Source of the DNA: Brachypterus glaber
Taxonomy: Eukaryota > Arthropoda > Insecta > Coleoptera > Kateretidae
DNA: 64,000 nucleotides
Assembly: GCA_958510825.1 (NCBI GenBank)
Contig: OY294048.1
Span: 22,337,589-22,401,588, forward strand
Reading direction: 5' to 3'
Below the pieces are notes generated by a model. It searched no databases, was not told where the DNA came from, and saw nothing but the letters and a program-made list of their open reading frames with translations. This document shows, piece by piece, positions 43,546-55,177 of the stretch. The translations under genes and the position numbers were made by a program. How positions within the stretch are numbered: position 1 is the first letter of the stretch; each line of letters begins with the position of its first letter.

Positions 43546-44076
43546 TTAATTTTCATTTTCTGTTACTGGTTGCAAAAATAATGATTCAAGTATAAGTTTG
43601 TTTTTAACCTGAGGTGCATGTGTACTTTTAATTTTACTTGCCATTTTTTTACCTATATTAATAAAGAAGTTATTAAAACTATTAGCTTTTTTTTTGTCGT
43701 CGAATAAAATTTTACCGCTGTCATCAACAATGTTGCCGATAGTTGCTTTTTGTCTTTTAGAGTTAGATGCCTCGGATACCACTTCCCATATTTTTTTATA
43801 ATTACCGTTTGCATTTTGTATTTGATTTTTATAGTAATTGTTTTTTTGGTTTCGAATTAAGTTAAATAAAAAGTTCCTGTATTGCGTATACTCCAACTTA
43901 AGTTCATTTGAATATTTTTTTATTAACTTCTTTTTTAATTTATCCCTGTGTTTTATAGAATTTATTAAACATTGGGATATCCACGGCTTAATTTTTTTAT
44001 TATAAGGAGTAATTTTACTTTCAGTACAAGCTGCAATGTGGTTTTTTAAAATACTTTCAAACTTGTCATTACACAA
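43546..44076 (-). pseudogene. LINE 1 endonuclease-RT linker
   Basis: A 176-codon Lys/Asn-rich frame containing KPWISQCLINSIKHRDKLKK and FNNFFINIGKKMA, motifs common between endonuclease and RT of CR1/Jockey-group LINEs. It ends just before the RT frame and would continue into it but for a small indel. Confidence 0.8.
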
Positions 44077-44164
44077 ATTAGGTTCCTTATTATCATAAAC
44101 AGATTTCCATGTTTCCTTTTCTAATGACTTATTATTAGTTTATGTCAAATGATGCAAAAATTGT

Positions 44165-44669
44165 GTAATGATCGGTTATGTCAATGCAAAAAATGGCAGG
44201 TTTTATGTTAAAATTTATTTTATTTTTACTTTTTAAAATTAGGCAAACATAGGGAAAGGTCCTTTATATAAGAAAGTTCATCAATGTCAGGAAGTCTATA
44301 TGACGCAGTTATATCAAAAGATATGTTATTATGTTGAAAAGTAATTCGAAGTAAATTGGTGTCAGTTAATTTTATTAATTCAGAATCAGCAAAGAGATAT
44401 TTTTTAATATAAACTAAAACACCGTCATTTTTATTAAAGTGAGAATCATTGTAAAATAAGTCAAATTGTGGAATGTCATAATCACTTACCATATTAACAT
44501 TAAAGGTTTCAGATAAAACTGTAACATCGAAATTTTCCAACCCAAAAGATTCCAGATAAATTAAAAGTTCATCAAAATGGGCATTAATGCTTCTTATGTT
44601 CATATGTATCAGATTAAGGTTTCCATTTTTTATTACCACCCTGCAATCCCCGTAGTCATCACACACCAC
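44165..44669 (-). pseudogene. LINE 1 endonuclease, internally deleted
   Basis: The 147-codon frame (44226-44669) contains the N-terminal endonuclease motifs LNLIHMNIRSINAHFDEL and VTVLSETF. The C-terminal IDITDHYTIFASFDI motif follows only ~60 bp later (44200-44150) in another frame. The middle third of the domain is therefore missing. A nuclease without this segment cannot nick its target. Confidence 0.8.
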
Positions 44670-44880
44670 TGTATTAATCTCTCTCTCTGTCTCTAGGGTC
44701 TCTGAAAATTGTAAAATTTTAAGAAAAAATAAAAATAAAATGTACCAAATATTCCCAAAATAAAATAAAAACTAAATATTTGAAAGACAACAATAGTTCA
44801 AACCCCATAAATGGTACCCGCTGTGCAAACCAAGTAAAAAAAAGTTTTTATATTCAGGGGTCCAATAAATATATATAATA

Positions 44881-45585
44881 CTATAGAATATGACCATGAC
44901 TTCTTATGACTGAAAACCTAATTTTCTTCTTTTCTTCATCCTCTTTATCGTTTATTTTCTTACCCTCAATATCCTTTATACTTTCAATTTTTATATATCT
45001 TTCTTGAATTTTAGTGTATATAGAACCATTATGGGGCCAAACATTTTTTGCGCCAATTTTTTTCTGTGCCTCCTTTAATAAAATTTGATTTGTTTTTGTT
45101 AGATCCTCTGAGATAAATACTTTTTTGCCTTTTAGTAGTTTTCGATTTACCATAATTGTTTGTTTATAAAGAACAGAAGTAAACTGTATAATTACCGGTC
45201 TGTTTTTGATTTTATATTTACCAATTCTGTAAGCCTCTTCAATATTTTCTTCATTTATTTTTACATTGATATCTTTTAACAAATTCATTACAACTAACCT
45301 GGTATTTTCTTTTTGATGTTCCGTAAGACCATAAATGCAAATATTTTTTGTTTTCTGGTTCTGTTCTAACCTATTTATTTTCATTTCCAATGCAGTGTTT
45401 TTGTTTACAACATTTTTTATATCTTCGTTTAATTTATTTAGTTTTTCATCAATTTTTTCGTTGACCTTCGACGCTAACTTGGATATCAGATTATCGTCTT
45501 TTAAAATTTCATTAATGGCTTCTTTAAGTATAGATTTCATATCAATATTTTCTAATTTACCAGCGTTTCTTCTAGTTGTAGCCAT
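44881..45585 (-). CDS. LINE 1 ORF1 protein, 234 aa
   Basis: ATG at 45585; the frame is open slightly further but only from a TTG. An acidic/basic coiled-coil stretch (Lys, Glu, Asn, Leu heptads, about residues 15-75) is followed by an RRM-like block with NICIYGLTEHQKENTR, IEEAYRIGKYKIKNRPVIIQ and GKKVFISEDLT. This is the arrangement of L1-type ORF1 RNA-binding proteins found in several LINE clades. It would coat LINE RNA. It is uninterrupted although its element is dead. Confidence 0.8.
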   Translation of the reverse strand: MATTRRNAGKLENIDMKSILKEAINEILKDDNLISKLASKVNEKIDEKLNKLNEDIKNVVNKNTALEMKINRLEQNQKTKNICIYGLTEHQKENTRLVVMNLLKDINVKINEENIEEAYRIGKYKIKNRPVIIQFTSVLYKQTIMVNRKLLKGKKVFISEDLTKTNQILLKEAQKKIGAKNVWPHNGSIYTKIQERYIKIESIKDIEGKKINDKEDEEKKKIRFSVIRSHGHIL

Positions 45586-45734
45586 TTTCTTCAACACACC
45601 AGTAACTACACAGATTATAAACAATTTTTAACAGTTTTTTAAATACGTCACTGGTTTTATTCTACGTTAATTTTAATTTAAACGCGTAGCGAACTAAATC
45701 GTGTCTTTATTCATACAGCGACATCTAAGTGTCA

Positions 45735-46141
45735 TTTTCTCATTTCACTTTACTTAAACCAACTAAAAAACTTTATTTTACCTTAAATACATAAAAAATG
45801 TTTAATTTAATAAAAATGCACGTTGCCATTTTTTTTTGTAAAAATATAAGCAAAAAGATTTTTTTCAATCTTTAGCTTTTTTTAAATTAATTTTTTTAAA
45901 GTTCGTTACTTGTAAGTACTTTAAAAATTATAATAAAAATAAATTTTATTAAATCAAATAGCCTTGCAATTGACATTTATTTACACAACAAATGACAAAA
46001 TATTGTGTTTTGCGATTGCCTTTTAGAAAGTTACGTTTAAAAAGTTTAACTCGGTTTTCTAGTAATTAAGTATTGGTTTGTTTTATACTGTATTTATCGG
46101 TGTTTTTAATTTAAAATCATACATTTTTACAAAACTTTACA
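45735..46141 (+). other. Inner TIR end and transposase 5' region, copy 1
   Basis: The first ~65 bp (to ACATAAAAAA near 45800) complete the left TIR. The rest is the presumed promoter/5' UTR of the transposase. The same sequence recurs at 48081-48492 in the second duplicate. Confidence 0.7.
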
Positions 46142-47391
46142 ATGAACGAGTATATAGAATGCCAGATACACGATGAAACATCGAAAAGGAACTTATTTGT
46201 AATCGTTCCGTTAATATTCTAGATGAAAATAAATATGTGTCTGTGTATCACAGGTTTACCCTTGGAATCAGTTTTGATAAATATATACAATTAAAAAATA
46301 ACGTTCTAAACTTATATTTTCCCATATCCAGTAAAGTATGTAAACTTTGCTTAAATAATAATAATAATAATAATAATAATTTACCAGAAACAGAAGAGAA
46401 ATATGATGAAGAATGGCGACCTCCACTTTGTTCTGTAGAAGTTAAGATTGAAAAACTCCACTAGCTTTGTGATATTTTGGGTATACACCGTATCAAATTT
46501 CAAATAGGTACTGATCTTGAAAGTTTATCAGAAAAGACCATTTGGTATTTTAGAAATTATTTATCACAGATAAATAATGCTGTTAGTAACCTTTTTTTCG
46601 AAACTGTTGCTCCCGGTCAATCAGACTTGTTAAAATCTAAAATATTGGACAAAACTAGTACTGATGAGTCACTTGATTTACAGTTAACTCATTTGGTAAA
46701 CAGTTATCAGAATTGTACAAGCGAAGAATCTAAAATTGCAGTTCTCAGCATGGTACCCTTAACCTACAAAAAGTGACATTGTAACAATCTTCAACACAAC
46801 AATGTATAAAGTTGTGGAAGAACGAAAACGCCTAGCTTTATATGGACCATGTTCTATTAAAACCCCTGAAAATGCAACCCGTCTTAGAATTGACAGGAAC
46901 CAAATTTCCCGTTTTATTCAGTGGCTCTTCACCAGTTTATTATTAATAGAAGAAGCCTATGGCACCACCAACCTAAAATTTGACAGTGGAGATAAAATAA
47001 CTATATCCAACATCATTCTCGACGGTATTCATGTTGCGAGTATATTAAATATTGTAGTGAAATTAACTACAACTATCTGGGAAAAACGACTCTAAAAAAC
47101 GTGTTGGGGGCAATCAAACTAAAGGTGCGTCATAGAGTAGCTTGTGTAGATAACTTTGTAGTTGAGGGCTACGAAGCCTTTAAGGTAAGATTTTTTTTTC
47201 TAAAATTACTGTAAAAATATTTTAAAATTCAACAATTTTAGTGCTTACACGAATTGGTTAATAATTATGAGGGTGAAATTACTAAAAGTGAACTTCATGA
47301 TCATTTAAATTTAAGCAAAAATTATCTAAAAACAAGATACACCTTTCATTGCATAGAACATAGCGATTATTCATTCCATTGTATAGGATAG
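46142..47391 (+). pseudogene. Transposase 5' part, copy 1 (truncated)
   Basis: ATG at 46142 opens a frame beginning NEYIECQIHDETSKRN. A one-base deletion near 46200 shifts it to the frame with NILDENKYVSVYHRFTLGIS. An (AAT)n run encodes poly-Asn (46358-46380). A shared in-frame TAG at 46462-46464 precedes FQIGTDLESLSEKTIWYFRN and VAPGQSDLLKSKIL. A two-base deletion near 46774 breaks this copy only. A 57 bp intron (47185-47241, GTAAGA…TTTTAG) lies before YEGEITKSELHDHLNLSK. The gene is cut at about 47386-47391, where the duplicated TIR begins. The shared frameshift and stop predate the duplication. Confidence 0.75.
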
Positions 47392-48080
47392 GATCGAACG
47401 ATTTTGGGGGTTTCATCTACATCACATTTTTAAATTGGATCAAAATTATTTTAATCGTTTTCTACACCTTTTCTTACCCCGAAACCGATTTTATTTTTTT
47501 TTAATTAGTCCTTGGTTTGGTTTGGACTTTTTGGGACTTTTATGGGCTTTTTTGAAGTTAGGTTGGACGGAAAAAGCCAAATTTCGTTTTTCGTGAATAA
47601 AAAAATTATTTGAAAAATTCAATTAATTTCATATTTGGACACAAACTTTTTTTATTTTTACGAATTAAAACATGTAAAAAAGATTATAATTTTTACCAGT
47701 AGAGGGCGCTATTGTCAATTTTTGGCTAAAATTTGCACTTTTTTAACTAAAAAACTCGAATAATCATGGCTACCTAGAAAAAGTGAATACGGTGCAGGAT
47801 AGCCCAAAACTTCCCCTTTATGAGCTTTTTAGATCTGGCTCGGAACGCTACTCGTTTTTCAAAAAAAAAATGCAATTTAAGTAAGGTCTGCAGCTACGGT
47901 CACAGGGCACTAAAATTAAAATATTTCTTGAAATATAAGACTTTTCATGCAAATATTCAATGGGTATGTTATTTTTACCGAAGTTTTTCAATAAAAACTT
48001 AAGAAAATAAATAAGAGGTTATATAGAGGTCATAAAGAGTACATTTAAAGGTTATAAAGCTACCCGGTAGTTTAATTATG
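47387..48080 (+). repeat. Internal direct copy of left TIR
   Basis: Matches TIR-L from about 40924 to 41588 in the same orientation. The left junction lies in GTATAGGATAGGATCG, where transposase sequence (CATTGTATA) meets TIR sequence (CGATAGGATCG) with ~3 bp of microhomology. It marks the start of the second tandem duplicate. Confidence 0.88.
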
Positions 48081-48492
48081 TTTTCTCATTTCACTTTACT
48101 TAAACCAACTAAAAAACTTTATTTTACCTTAAATACATAAAAAAAATTTAATTTAATAAAAATGCACGTTGCCATTTTTTTTGTAAAAATATAAGCAAAA
48201 AGATTTTTTTCAATCTTTAGCTTTTTTTTTAATTAATTTTTTTTAAGTTCGTTACTTGTAAGTACTTTAAAAATTATAATAAAAATAAATGTTATTAAAT
48301 CAAATAGCCTTGCAATTGACATTTATTTACACAACAAATGACAAAATATTGTGTTTTGCGATTGCCTTTTAGAAAGTTACGTTTAAAAAGTTAAGTTTAA
48401 CTCGGTTTTCTAGTAATTAAGTATTGGTTTGTTTTATACTGTATTTATCGGTGTTTTTAATTTAAAATCATACATTTTTACAAAACTTTACA

Positions 48493-49485
48493 ATGAACGA
48501 GTATATAGAATCCCAGATACACGATGAAACATCGAAAAGGAACTTATTTGTAATCGTTCCGTTAATATTCTAGATGAAAATAAATATGTGTGTGCGTATC
48601 ACAGGTTTACCCTTGGAATCAGTTTTGATAAATATATACAATTAAAAAATAACGTTCTAAACTTATATTTTCCCATATCCAGTAAAGTATGTAAACTTTG
48701 CTTAAATAATAATAATAATAATAATTTACCAGAAACAGAAGAGAAATATGATGAAGAATGGCGACCTCCACTTTGTTCTGTAGAAGTTAAGATTGAAAAA
48801 CTCCACTAGCTTTGTAATATTTTGGGTATACACCGTAACAAATTTCAAATAGGTACTGATCTTGAAAGTTTATCAGAAAAGACCATTTGGTATTTTAGAA
48901 ATTATTTATCACAGATAAATAATGCTGTTAGTAACCTTTTTTTCGAAACTGTTGCTCCCGGTCAATCAGACTTGTTAAAATCTAAAATATTGGACAAAAC
49001 TAGTACTGATGAGTCTCTTGATTTACAGTTAACTCATTTGGTAAACAGTTATCAGAATTGTACAAGCGAAGAATCTAAAATTGCAGTTCTAAGCATGGTA
49101 CCCTTAACGTACAAAAAAAGTGACATTGTAAAAATCTTCAACACAACAATGTATAAAGTTGTGGAAGCACGAAAACGCCTGGCTTTATATGGACCATGTT
49201 CTATTAAAATATTAAAACCCCTGAAAATGTAACCCGTCTTAGAATTGACAGGAACCAAATTTCCCATTTTATTCAGTGGCTTCACCAGTGGATTATTAAT
49301 AGAAGAAGCCTATGGCACCACCAACCTAAAATTTGACAGTGGAGATAAAATAACTATATCCAACACCATTCTCTACGGTATTCCTGAGCATGCATGTTGC
49401 GAGTATATTAAATATTGTAGTGAAATTAACTACAACTATCTGGAAAAAACGACTCTAAAAAACGTGTTGGGGGCAATCAAACCAA
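48493..49485 (+). pseudogene. Transposase 5' part, copy 2
   Basis: Repeats copy 1 with the same early frameshift and the same TAG after EKLH (48807-48809). The Asn run is shorter than in copy 1. The segment 48822-49232 reads through FQIGTDLESLSEKTIWYFRN, VAPGQSDLLK and into SDIVKIFNTTMYKVVEARKR, where copy 1 is frameshifted. An 8 bp insertion near 49205 then breaks it. It runs to CAATCAAACCAAA, where LINE 2 interrupts; the gene resumes at 52762. Confidence 0.78.
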
Positions 49486-49857
49486 ATAATAATAATAATA
49501 ATAATGTTTATTAATCTAATTATCACAAAAAAAGATGTTAGACAAGTCAAAGATACAATAATGATTTTTAAAAATAAAATTTCATACTAAAAATTGTATT
49601 ACAAAGAATATTACCTATATTATTAATTGTTTCAAACATATTGAAGAAATTCGTCCACGGAGTAGAATGCTTTGTTTAATAACTATTGTTTTAATTCAGA
49701 TAAGAATGGTTTTAAATTTTTAGACCTTAAACTGTTCGGTAATTTATTATAAAAAATGGCACCTTGGTAGTGAGGATCAGATTCAAAAAGTGCCAATCTA
49801 TGTCGTGAATACTGCAGATCTCTATTTCTAGTGGAATATTCGTGATTAAACCTTTAT

Positions 49858-50226
49858 TTAAGTAGGTAAAGTGTTAAAATTTTGTTTAATAAATTTTAAT
49901 GTTTCAAAAATGTATAGACACGGCAAAGTAAAAATTGATTCCTCAATAAAACTATTTTTACAAGTATCCCTGTATCGGAGATTAAGTAAACATCTAATGG
50001 CTCGTTTTTGCATTAAAAAAACACGATCTGCCGTTGACGAATTTCCCCAGAATATGATTCCATATCGTAATATGGATTCAAAATTTGAATAATAAAAAAC
50101 TTTTGTAACATGTTTACTAGTTATTTCTGAGAGTCTTTTTATAGCATAGCAGTATGATGAACATTTTTTTGTTAATTCTTCGACATGAGTTTTCCAACTA
50201 AGAGATGAGTCAATATTTATACCCAA
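49858..50226 (-). pseudogene. LINE 2 RT C-terminal region
   Basis: A 122-codon frame beginning GINIDSSLSWKTHVEEL and containing YGIIFWGNSSTADRVFLMQK and TLPCLYIFETLKF, the standard region after the RT thumb in Jockey/CR1-type LINEs. Separated from the RT frame by indels between 50227 and 50380. Confidence 0.8.
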
Positions 50227-50380
50227 AAGTTTTACGCTTGTTACCTGTTGTATGCTTTTTTTATTTAGCCTAATAAGTGAGCTTTGTGTATATCTATGAG
50301 GACAGGGTTGAAACTGTATTGAATATGTCTTTTCTTGGTTTAAACTTAAGGCATTATTAGAAAAGTAATTAAAAATATCT

Positions 50381-51454
50381 TTAAGGCTGCTGTTTAACTA
50401 AAAAGTCCAAACTCACTACATTTTCTTGTTCTTTATCTGAGGCTAATAAAGTGACATCGTCGGAAAAGTCACAAAAAAAGATTGACAAATTTTCGTCTAA
50501 ATCATTACAATATAGTAAAAATAGCAACAGCCCTAGCACGCTACCCTGGGGTACGCCTATATCTACTGAACTTAAAACTGAGTTTGCACCTTCATAGCTA
50601 ACAAATTGTTTTCTGTTAGTTAAGTAACTTTTTAACAGATTGTTGCATTTACCACGCAAACCATAGTACTCTATTATTTTTAGCAAAAGTTCAGGATCCA
50701 CACAATCGAATGCTTTTGTGAGATCAATCAATAATGCCATAACTTTTTCATTATTGTCCATGTCCTTGTAGATTTTCTTAATTATCTCTAATAAAGCGGT
50801 TATAGTGGACCTTTTAGTCCTGAAGCCATGCTGTACAGAACTTATTAAGCTAAATGTTTCTAAAAAGTCGATAATCCTTTTTGCCAAGAGTTTTTCAAAT
50901 ATCTTTGAAAAGTTTGACAAAAGAGCTATAGGCCGATAATTTGAAATTTGTTTTGAGTCTCCTTTCTTATACAGGGGTATTACTTTCGATAGTTTTAGAG
51001 TATTTGGAAATTCACCGTCTTCAAAACATTTATTTATAATATGTGACAAGGGTAAGGAAATATGTTCAGCACATTTTTTAAGAACTTCTGTAGAAAAATT
51101 ATCGGGACCGCAAGCAGTAGTATTTTTTAAGCCTCTAATTGTATTTAATACTTCATTTTCAGTGACTTCGGCCAAAAATATTGTATTATAAAAATATTGA
51201 GGATTTTTGTAATTAAATTCGGGATTTTTTGCTATGTTTTTTCGTGTAAGTTTGGGAAGGTTAATAAAATATTCATTAAATTTATTTGCAATTATTGAAT
51301 TATCTTGACAAGGCTTATTATCTATGTTAATGGATTTTGTTTCAGCTCTTGATTTATTTTTAGTGCTTGAATTAATTATAATGTGGTCAATAATTATTGA
51401 CCACACGGTTTTAGTTTTGTTGTCTGACTGAAGTATTTTTTTGTTATAAAACAT
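50381..51454 (-). pseudogene. LINE 2 reverse transcriptase, altered active site
   Basis: A 357-codon frame: linker with FNEYFINLPK, then GPDNFSTEVLKK, ISNYRPIALLSNFSKIFEKL, QHGFRTKRSTITALL, LIDLTKAFDCVD and GVPQGSVLGLLLFLLYCNDL. The catalytic box reads FSDD where family RTs have YADD. The two Asp are kept, but Tyr and Ala are changed, which would impair activity. It ends shortly afterwards by frameshift. Confidence 0.85.
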
Positions 51455-51616
51455 TTTTTTGCATTACGTAGTACCCTCCTATAAATGCTTTTATATTTTA
51501 AATAATAATTTGTGTTAATAAAACCCTCTTTCTCTAAAGTAAAAAGTTCTTTTAAACGTTTTGACGACACCATAATTCCAGAAGATACCCAATGTTTTTT
51601 AATGTTTTGATTATTT

Positions 51617-52039
51617 TTAGTAATATATGTAACTCATGTCAAAGTATTTATTCATTGATTTTAAAAAATTATCAAATACAACGTTAACATTATCATTAGA
51701 ATTTAAAACTAAGTTCCAATTTTCGTTTTTTAAAAGGTCGAAAAATGTGGTATAATTTTGTTCTGAAAAAGATCTTTTTTTAAAAACTTCCTGTTCTATC
51801 ATTTTTTCAATAGAAAATGCTATTTTTTGTGCATAATGGTCCGAAAAACCATTTTTAATAATTTTTTTACTATTTATAATGGTATTAAAGTTTGTAAAAA
51901 CGTAATCTAGTGCAGATTCTGTGCCATATCTCTTATCATAATGTGTCGCTTCGTTAAAAACTTCATATAAATTAAAAGAGTGAAGTAAATCAAGAAATTT
52001 TGTTTTTTCTGGCCTATTTGCAAAATAATCAATGTTCAT
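51617..52039 (-). pseudogene. LINE 2 endonuclease C-terminal half
   Basis: A 140-codon frame with GDMNIDYFANRP-type sequence at its start, SALDYVFTNF and GFSDHYAQKIAF. This is the Asp/Ser-Asp-His end of apurinic-like LINE endonucleases. Sequence upstream (52060-52450) contains further endonuclease-like pieces in broken frames. Confidence 0.75.
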
Positions 52040-52459
52040 ATCACCACATATTATAGTTTTATTTTTTATTTTTTTTGATAAATAAAAAAGAAACTTTTCA
52101 AAACATTCTAAAACTGCTCTATACTTGTATCAGGAGTCCTGTATACACAAATAATATTTATTGTTTCATTATTTTTAAAACACTCAATACCTGCACATTC
52201 AAAAATTTTTTCCTTGGTAAAGTTTTTAATGTCATGTAAATCTCTGTATTTTAAGTTGTTTTTTTGTAAGTATTAATACACCTCCTTTTTCAAGTATAGA
52301 TCTGTTATAGTTACTTGCTACATTATAATTTAATATTTTTATACGTTCTGTATCATTGCCCTTACAATGACTTTCACTAACACATAAAATGTCTACTTCT
52401 TCTTCACTTATAAAAACATCAACTTCTTTGACTTTATTTCTTATAGACCTCAGATTTTG

Positions 52460-52745
52460 ATGTACTATGGTAAAGTCTCCAAAGTTTTTGTACTTAGATT
52501 TAGCTGTTTGCTACTGATTATAACAAATTCTTGTTCTTTCAATTTCAAGCTTCTTTTGCAATATGGTACAATTATTATCAAAACAAGAGTGATTTATATC
52601 TATATCAATCTGAGTTTTTGCAACAGCATTTGCACAGTTTATGCATTTATAATCATTTGTACATTCTTTTCTGGAATATCCAGCGGTACAGCGCAGACAT
52701 ACTTCTTTTTTTTCGGTACACTTTTGTGCACCCTTTGGAACCCTT
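52460..52745 (-). pseudogene. LINE 2 ORF1 C-terminus with Cys-rich fingers
   Basis: Reading the complement gives EVCLRCTAGYSRKECT, then KCINCANAVA, then NHSCFDNNC, and a stop near 52515-52517. Two or three tandem CCHC-like knuckles at the end of ORF1 are usual in I/Jockey-type LINE gag proteins. The first knuckle lacks the usual Gly-His pair. It is 5'-truncated at the LINE 2 boundary, so only the nucleic-acid-binding tail remains. Confidence 0.65.
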
Positions 52746-53859
52746 TAACTCCTAAGCACTGAAGGTGCGTCATAGAGTAGCTGGTGTAGATAACTTTGTA
52801 GTTGAGGGCTACGAATCCTTTGAGGTAAGATTTTTTTTCTAAAATTACTGTAAAAATATTTTAAAATTCAACAATTTTAGTGGTTAATAATTATGAGGGT
52901 GAAATTACTAAAAGTAAACTTCATGATCATTTAAATTTAAGCAAAAATTATCTAAAAACAATATACACCTTTCATTGCATAGAACATAGCGATTCTGCAT
53001 CCCATTGTATATACAATGCGCTTACCCATCCAAAAGAAAAAAATCTTCAAAATTTATATAAATTACCCCATTTAAAAGTATGCCCGGATTGTGAAAGGCT
53101 CATAAATATTCTGAATTTAATAATAAATAATTTCACTGACTCGAACAAAAAAAACGTAATGCAGTTCAGATTTTAAAATGTAAAAATGAAAATCTTGGAC
53201 TGGCAAAGACATTTAATAAGAGCAGATCAGCAAGGAAAGGCCAAATCAATTGTCATGGAAGAAATTGAGCAAACCTAGGCTCTTTGGATAAGAGACTGGG
53301 CTGAAAAGGTTTTACCTTCTAAAGTATGTCTATAAAATTTTAAAATAGCTATTTTTTATAACTCTATATATAACTCTATTTTAGTGTTTCGAAAGTATGA
53401 ATAAATATTTTGGTAAGAGAGTATTCAGCTTATCTGTCGAAGTTTTTCTAACAAAAAAAATAGAATTAGAAGAGTGGCATAAGATGGTGTACTTTGTTGC
53501 CCTAGATATATGTGAACAGGATTTGCTTGATTCCCTTTCTATTGCAGACACAGTATTAGAACAATTCAGTACAGATAATCCCTCCATTAAGACTGTCCAT
53601 TTAAAATCTGACAATGCCGGTAATATATTTTTACATTTTAAATTTTAAAAAAATCAAAAGACTTTTCCAAAATTAGATTGTGCTAAAATAATTTCTATCT
53701 CTATAGGATAATACCATGCTAATGGCGCAGCAGAAATAATGTTCAATACTTGCAAGAAATATGGCATAAGATTAATGGATATACACTTTAATGAGGCTCA
53801 AAAGGTAAAGAGGTTTACATTGCAATTTACTCTTATTTATTGCTTTATTGTTATTATTA

Positions 53860-54291
53860 CATCCTCATTCCCTGTAGACTTAAATAGTTTTTGGGTTAAA
53901 TCAAAAGCGGCCACAAGTGGTTTTAAAAAGCATTTTTTTGTAACTTTTTATAATATTCTTGACTGATAAATATTAATTTAAGGGAAAAGATCAAGCCTAT
54001 AGAGAAACCGCCTATTTTAAAACAATATCTGGATATATATGTCAATAAGAATCAGCACAACAAAATAACTTCTGCATCCTCATTCCCTGTAGACTTAAAT
54101 AGTTTTTGGGTTAAATTAAAAGCGGCCAAAAGTGGCTTTAAAAAAGCATTTTTTTTGTAACTTTTTAAAATATTCTTGACTGATAAATATTAATTTAAGG
54201 GAAAAGATCAAGCCGATAGAGAAACCGCCTATTTAAAAAAAAAATCTGGATATATATGTCAATAAGAATCAACACAACAAAATCACGTCTG
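53860..54291 (+). repeat. 215 bp tandem duplication including a transposase exon
   Basis: Units start at CATCCTCATTCCCTGTAGAC at 53860 and 54075. Each contains the 3' part of intron 4, its acceptor and the GKDQ exon. The first encodes DQAYRE, the second DQADRE, so the second keeps the Asp likely to be ancestral. Confidence 0.88.
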
Positions 54292-54593
54292 CATCCGAAA
54301 TGGTAAAGGCTGCCCTAATTAATGGTGGACCAAAGAACACAAAAATGTGCGTTGCAGAAATAAATAAAACCCTTGAAATTGAAATAAAAAACAATATAGC
54401 GTTGCCCCAGATCAGTAATTTTCACTCAATAAAATTTGGAAAGGAAAATGAAAAAGAAGGAGCATTTTACTTTTTAATAATATAAAAATTCTTTAGAAAT
54501 AACATTTTCTCCAGAAACTGTAGTAAAAGAATCCTGGTTGTCATCTATAAGACAAAAAGAAAATATTAAATTTACAAAATCAAGTAATTTATA

Positions 54594-54660
54594 TAAGTGC
54601 GATGAAGCTTTATGTGTGCTTACTTTTAAAACAGAAAATGATTACTTGAACCATATTAAA
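54594..54660 (+). other. C2H2-like zinc finger in transposase
   Basis: KCDEALCVLTFKTENDYLNH shows C-x4-C-x12-H spacing; the second His expected a few residues later is not found. A single finger in this position, between the catalytic core and the C-terminal tail, would bind DNA. Confidence 0.5.
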
Positions 54661-55177
54661 AAGGAAGAACTAAATACTCAGGTATCAGATCGACCATGGA
54701 CATCGCCAGGAATGAATTTCTCAAACAAAAACAGTTTTAACCGCCAGCAGTGCTGTATCTTTAAACACTTTGAAATCTGTATCAGAAGAAAATTTAAAAT
54801 TAATTAAAAAAAATATACACAAGGATTTGCGCGCCAAGTTATAAAAACCACACGGTTTACCAAGCAACAAAAAGACTATATATATAATATATTTCTATAG
54901 GGGGAAAATACTAAAGTAAAAAAGACACCCGAAATGATTGCTATAAACATGCAAAAACCATAAGGATGATGGGCTATTTTATTTTACACCAAATAAATAC
55001 TTGGTACCAAACCAAATTTCCAGGTATACAACGGAGAAGACTAAACCCAAAATAACTCGTGGGAAAAAACGAAAATTCGACAATGAAGGTGAAATAGAAG
55101 ATATAATTCCAGATAATTACGAAATTTTGTCAGAAATTCTTCAAGAAGTGGAGGATGTAAACGACCAAACTAACTAA

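Larger units (their letters stand above)
49486..52761 (-). mobile_element. LINE 2, 5'-truncated, minus strand
   Basis: A non-LTR retrotransposon inserted in the second transposase copy. The empty site is readable in copy 1 (CAATCAAACTAAAGGTGCG at 47111-47129). The 3' tail is (ATT)n, seen on the plus strand as (AAT)n at 49486-49504. Minus-strand content: ORF1 C-terminus with Cys-rich fingers (52745-52460), endonuclease (52039-51617), RT (51454-50381) and RT C-terminus (50226-49858). It belongs to a Jockey/CR1-like group and differs from LINE 1. No long target duplication was identified. Confidence 0.88.
52762..55177 (+). pseudogene. Transposase central and 3' exons (copy 2 continued)
   Basis: Resumes with VRHRVAGVDNFVVEGYES; intron 52825-52880; then YEGEITKSKLHDHLNLSK, a Cys/His-rich stretch (HCIEHSDSASHC and CPDCERL) and IRDWAEKVLPSK; intron 53324-53384; FGKRVFSL and VALDICEQDLLDSLS, KSDNAG; intron 53620-53706; YHANGAAEIMFNTCKKYGIR and FNEAQK; intron 53815-53982; GKDQAYRETAY and, in a 215 bp duplicate, GKDQADRETAY. 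Then a PQISNFHSIKFGKE segment, a C2H2-like finger (54594-54660) and a C-terminus with PNKYLVPNQISRY and the basic KITRGKKRKFD, ending at 55175-55177. Stops and frameshifts are numerous, including a stop after SDNAG. Candidate acidic triad: RDWA, SDNAG, GKD/DRE. The order recalls uncharacterised transposase-like proteins of cnidarians; that is from memory. Confidence 0.72.

Noticed and set aside
53397..53648. A free-standing host gene of 83 codons.
   Set aside because: It is the central transposase exon containing VALDICEQD and SDNAG, read past its donor site into the intron.
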